A stretch of DNA of 16,951 bases from Egicoccus sp035462025 (GTDB lineage Bacteria > Actinomycetota > Nitriliruptoria > Nitriliruptorales > Nitriliruptoraceae). Each line of letters begins with the position of its first letter. The stretch's first letter is position 1. The notes below the pieces were generated by a model. It worked only from the letters and a program-made list of their open reading frames with translations, did no database searches and was not told the origin of the DNA. The stretch covers positions 1 to 16,951 of the forward strand of contig DATHUR010000079.1 of NCBI GenBank assembly GCA_035462025.1, read 5' to 3'. Positions 15,170 to 16,951 of the stretch are shown here, one piece after another. Both the position numbers and the translations under genes were made by a program.

Positions 15170-16773
15170 ATCCGGAACACGCCGTAGCCCGTGGCACCAC
15201 GGACCTCGGCGGAGTGGACGGCGGACAGGGCGAGCCCGAGCACGTGGCGGGTGTCGCGCGGGTCGATCACGCCGTCGTCCCAGCCCTGGCCGGTCGCGAA
15301 CAGCGCGTTGGACTCGGTCTCGATCTGGGCCTCGACCATCTGACGGACGGCGGCATCGTGCTCGTCGTCCCACGGCTCGCCGCGGTTCTCGGCCGCCGAC
15401 CTCGCCACGATCGAGAGCACACCGGCAAACTGCTGCGGGCCCATCACGGCGATGTGGTGGTTGGGCCAGGTGAACAGCAGCCGCGGGTCGTAGGCCCGGC
15501 CGCACATGCCGTAGTTGCCGGCCCCGTACGACGCGCCGGTCATCACCGTCAGGTGCGGCACCTCGGAGTTGGTGACCGCGTTGATCAGCTTCGCTCCGTC
15601 CTTGATTATCCCGGCCTGCTCGTAGCGCGTGCCGACCATGAACCCGGTGATGTTCTGCAGGAACACCAGCGGCACGGGCAGCCGGTTGCACAGTTGGATG
15701 AACTGCGCGCCCTTCTCGGACTCGGCGTTGAACAGCACACCGTTGTTGGCCAGCACGCCGACGGGATACCCGTGGATCGAGCCCCACCCGGTGACCAGGT
15801 TGGGGCCGTAGGCGGCCTTGAACTCCTCGAAGCGCGACCCGTCGAGGACGCGGGCGAGCACCTCGCGGCTGTCGAACGGCTCGCGCAGGTCGGCCGAGGC
15901 GATGCCGAGCAGGTCCTCGGCGGGGTGCACGGGTTCGTCGGCGGGTTCGGTCGGCCCCGGTCCGGCCTTGCGCCACTGCAGGTGCGCCACGATCCGGCGG
16001 GCGGTCAGGATCGCGTCGTGCTCGTCGTCGGCGAGGTAGTCGCCGAGGCCCGAGGTGCGGGCGTGCATCTCCGCCCCGCCGAGTTCCTCCTCGTCGGCGT
16101 CCTCGCCCGTGGCCATCTTCACCAGCGGCGGCCCGCCCAGGAACACCTTCGAGCGCTCGCGGATCAGCACCGTGTAGTCGCTCATGCCCGGCACGTACGC
16201 CCCGCCCGCGGTCGACGAACCGAACACGACCGAGATGGTCGGGATGCCGGCCTTCGACAGGGCGGTCAGATCGTGGAAGGTCCGTCCGCCGCGGACGAAG
16301 ATGTCCTTCTGCGTACGCAGGTCGGCGCCGGCCGACTCGGTCAGGTTGATCACCGGCAGGCGGTTCTCGGCCGCGACCTGCAGGCCACGCAGGGCCTTGG
16401 TGACCGACCACGGGTTCGAGGCGCCACCCTTGACGGTCGGATCGGAGCCGGTGACGAGGCACTCGACGCCGCTGACGACCCCGATGCCCTGCACGACCGA
16501 GCCGCCGACGTGGAAGTCGCTGCCCCAGCCGATCAGCGGCTGCAGTTCCAGGAACGGGCTGCCCGGGTCGAGCAGCAGGGCGATGCGCTCGCGGATCGTC
16601 AGCTTGCCGCGACCGCGGTGCCGTTCGAGCTTCTCGGGCCCACCGCCTGCCGCCGCCTGCTCGAGCAGCGAGCGGATCTCGGCCAGGCCGGCGAGGTTCG
16701 CGTCGCGGTTGCGGCCGAACGTCGCCGAGTCCCGATCGACGCGCGAGCCGAGCACCTCGCCCTGCATGCCCAC
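15166..16773 (-). CDS. Acyl-CoA carboxylase beta subunit (carboxyltransferase), methylcrotonyl-CoA carboxylase-like
   Basis: 535 residues from a GTG at 16773, chosen because AGGAG lies 5 nt upstream. An ATG two codons later (16767) is an alternative with an 11-nt spacing. It transfers CO2 from carboxybiotin to an acyl-CoA. N-terminal carboxyltransferase half: KLTIRERIALLLDPGS (57-72), then INLTESAGADLRTQK (142-156) and FGSSTAGGAYVPGMSDY (184-200), an oxyanion-hole region. C-terminal half: GVLANNGVLFNAESEKGAQF, then TGASYGAGNYGMCGRAYDPR, LFTWPNHHIAVMG and the GPQQFAGVL segment. The SYGAGNYGMCGRAY and WPN blocks are typical of methylcrotonyl-CoA carboxylase and AccD1-like subunits rather than propionyl-CoA carboxylase. 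Leucine/isovalerate breakdown is therefore the favoured role. Geranyl-CoA or another branched acyl-CoA cannot be excluded, and no other leucine-pathway gene is in the window. First gene of a two-gene operon. Confidence 0.93.
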   Translation of the reverse strand: MGMQGEVLGSRVDRDSATFGRNRDANLAGLAEIRSLLEQAAAGGGPEKLERHRGRGKLTIRERIALLLDPGSPFLELQPLIGWGSDFHVGGSVVQGIGVVSGVECLVTGSDPTVKGGASNPWSVTKALRGLQVAAENRLPVINLTESAGADLRTQKDIFVRGGRTFHDLTALSKAGIPTISVVFGSSTAGGAYVPGMSDYTVLIRERSKVFLGGPPLVKMATGEDADEEELGGAEMHARTSGLGDYLADDEHDAILTARRIVAHLQWRKAGPGPTEPADEPVHPAEDLLGIASADLREPFDSREVLARVLDGSRFEEFKAAYGPNLVTGWGSIHGYPVGVLANNGVLFNAESEKGAQFIQLCNRLPVPLVFLQNITGFMVGTRYEQAGIIKDGAKLINAVTNSEVPHLTVMTGASYGAGNYGMCGRAYDPRLLFTWPNHHIAVMGPQQFAGVLSIVARSAAENRGEPWDDEHDAAVRQMVEAQIETESNALFATGQGWDDGVIDPRDTRHVLGLALSAVHSAEVRGATGYGVFRM

Positions 16774-16778
16774 GTCGA

Positions 16779-16783
16779 CTCCT
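16779..16783 (-). promoter_or_regulatory. Shine-Dalgarno AGGAG selecting the GTG start of the beta subunit
   Basis: AGGAG on the - strand ends 5 nt before GTG at 16773. The competing ATG at 16767 would be 11 nt away, and an upstream ATG at 16815 has no RBS and would add a basic, unconserved extension. Confidence 0.6.
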
Positions 16784-16815
16784 GACCGCCCGCGTGGCGT
16801 CCGCCTGCGGCACAA

Positions 16816-16842
16816 CGGAACGGAAACCTACCGATCGTTCCG
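16816..16842. promoter_or_regulatory. Inverted repeat CGGAACG-N13-CGTTCCG upstream of the carboxylase operon
   Basis: Perfect 7-bp arms 43 nt upstream of the beta-subunit start. The right arm overlaps ACCGATCGTT (16830-16839), a CGATCG-centred near-palindrome of the kind bound by TetR-family acyl-CoA regulators. It could therefore be an operator controlling the acc operon. It also begins 8 nt after the stop of a possible upstream gene on the - strand and could instead be that gene's terminator. Confidence 0.4.
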
Positions 16843-16850
16843 CTCGCCTG

Positions 16851-16951
16851 TCACGACGGGTCCCCGCGTCCCACGTCCGCCGGGGTGGTCGTGCGCAGCT
16901 CGCCGGCGCCCCACACCAGCGTCCGGATCGGCCAGGGGATGGTCATGCCGG
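16851..16951 (-). CDS. Possible 3' end of an unidentified gene, cut by window edge
   Basis: On the - strand one frame is open from the window edge to a TGA at 16853-16851. It encodes GMTIPWPIRTLVWGAG then ELRTTTPADVGRGDPS (32 residues). It has no recognised motif and is too short to identify. It is placed as a co-directional upstream neighbour of the carboxylase genes. Chance openness in GC-rich DNA is a real alternative. Confidence 0.3.
   Translation of the reverse strand, partial: GMTIPWPIRTLVWGAGELRTTTPADVGRGDPS

Noticed and set aside
13055..15187. 710-codon open frame on the + strand
   Set aside because: Antisense to the biotin carboxylase gene, no domain, typical shadow composition.
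13007..16813. Single 1268-codon frame suggesting an alpha-beta carboxylase fusion
   Set aside because: The upstream 548 codons are the beta-subunit gene read out of frame, Arg/Gly/Ala-rich without motifs. The true alpha start is the GTG at 15169 overlapping the beta stop.

Overview
This is a very GC-rich chromosomal window. Genes are tightly packed, GTG and TTG starts are common, and stop/start codons overlap as GTGA or ATGA. Gene content fits a high-GC actinobacterium: an MCC-type acyl-CoA carboxylase with a fused biotin carboxylase/BCCP subunit, a six-gene Mrp antiporter operon, and a membrane-anchored secreted protein with CYW domains. A deep-branching lineage such as Nitriliruptoria is my guess; nothing in the window proves it. 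I saw no rRNA, tRNA, CRISPR array, insertion sequence or phage gene.

Layout. (1) 1-1877 (+): acetyl-CoA synthetase lacking only its N-terminus, followed by a perfect hairpin. (2) 2045-2830 (+): a membrane-anchored protein with an acidic Pro/Glu linker and two copies of a Cys-containing 'CYW' domain, also followed by a perfect hairpin. (3) 2992-3950 (+): a two-gene unit of a 16-cysteine, Csp-like four-helix-bundle protein (probably copper-binding) and a YetF/DUF421 membrane protein, ending in a hairpin that overlaps the stop codon. (4) 4140-4679 (-): a hemerythrin-like HHE protein. (5) 4680-4944: a divergent intergenic region with a palindrome and an inverted repeat. (6) 4945-10717 (+): a complete Mrp-type Na+/H+ antiporter operon in group 2 arrangement (A-B fused, then C, D, E, F, G), every junction overlapping by 4 nt. 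(7) 10725-12890 (-): a 721-residue protein with an N-terminal eCIS-type DUF4157 domain and what I read as a C-terminal PI3/4-kinase-like catalytic domain. (8) 13007-16773 (-): a two-gene acyl-CoA carboxylase operon, beta subunit first, alpha second, overlapping by 4 nt. (9) 16851-16951 (-): the possible 3' end of another gene.

How the genes relate. Acs and the acyl-CoA carboxylase feed the acyl-CoA pool. The Mrp operon gives proton-driven Na+ export and pH homeostasis. The Csp-like and hemerythrin-like proteins suggest handling of copper and of O2 or iron. The gene that stands out is the DUF4157 protein. Its architecture is that of an effector loaded by an extracellular contractile injection system, but no injection-system structural gene is visible here. 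It is the best candidate for an undescribed function in the window.
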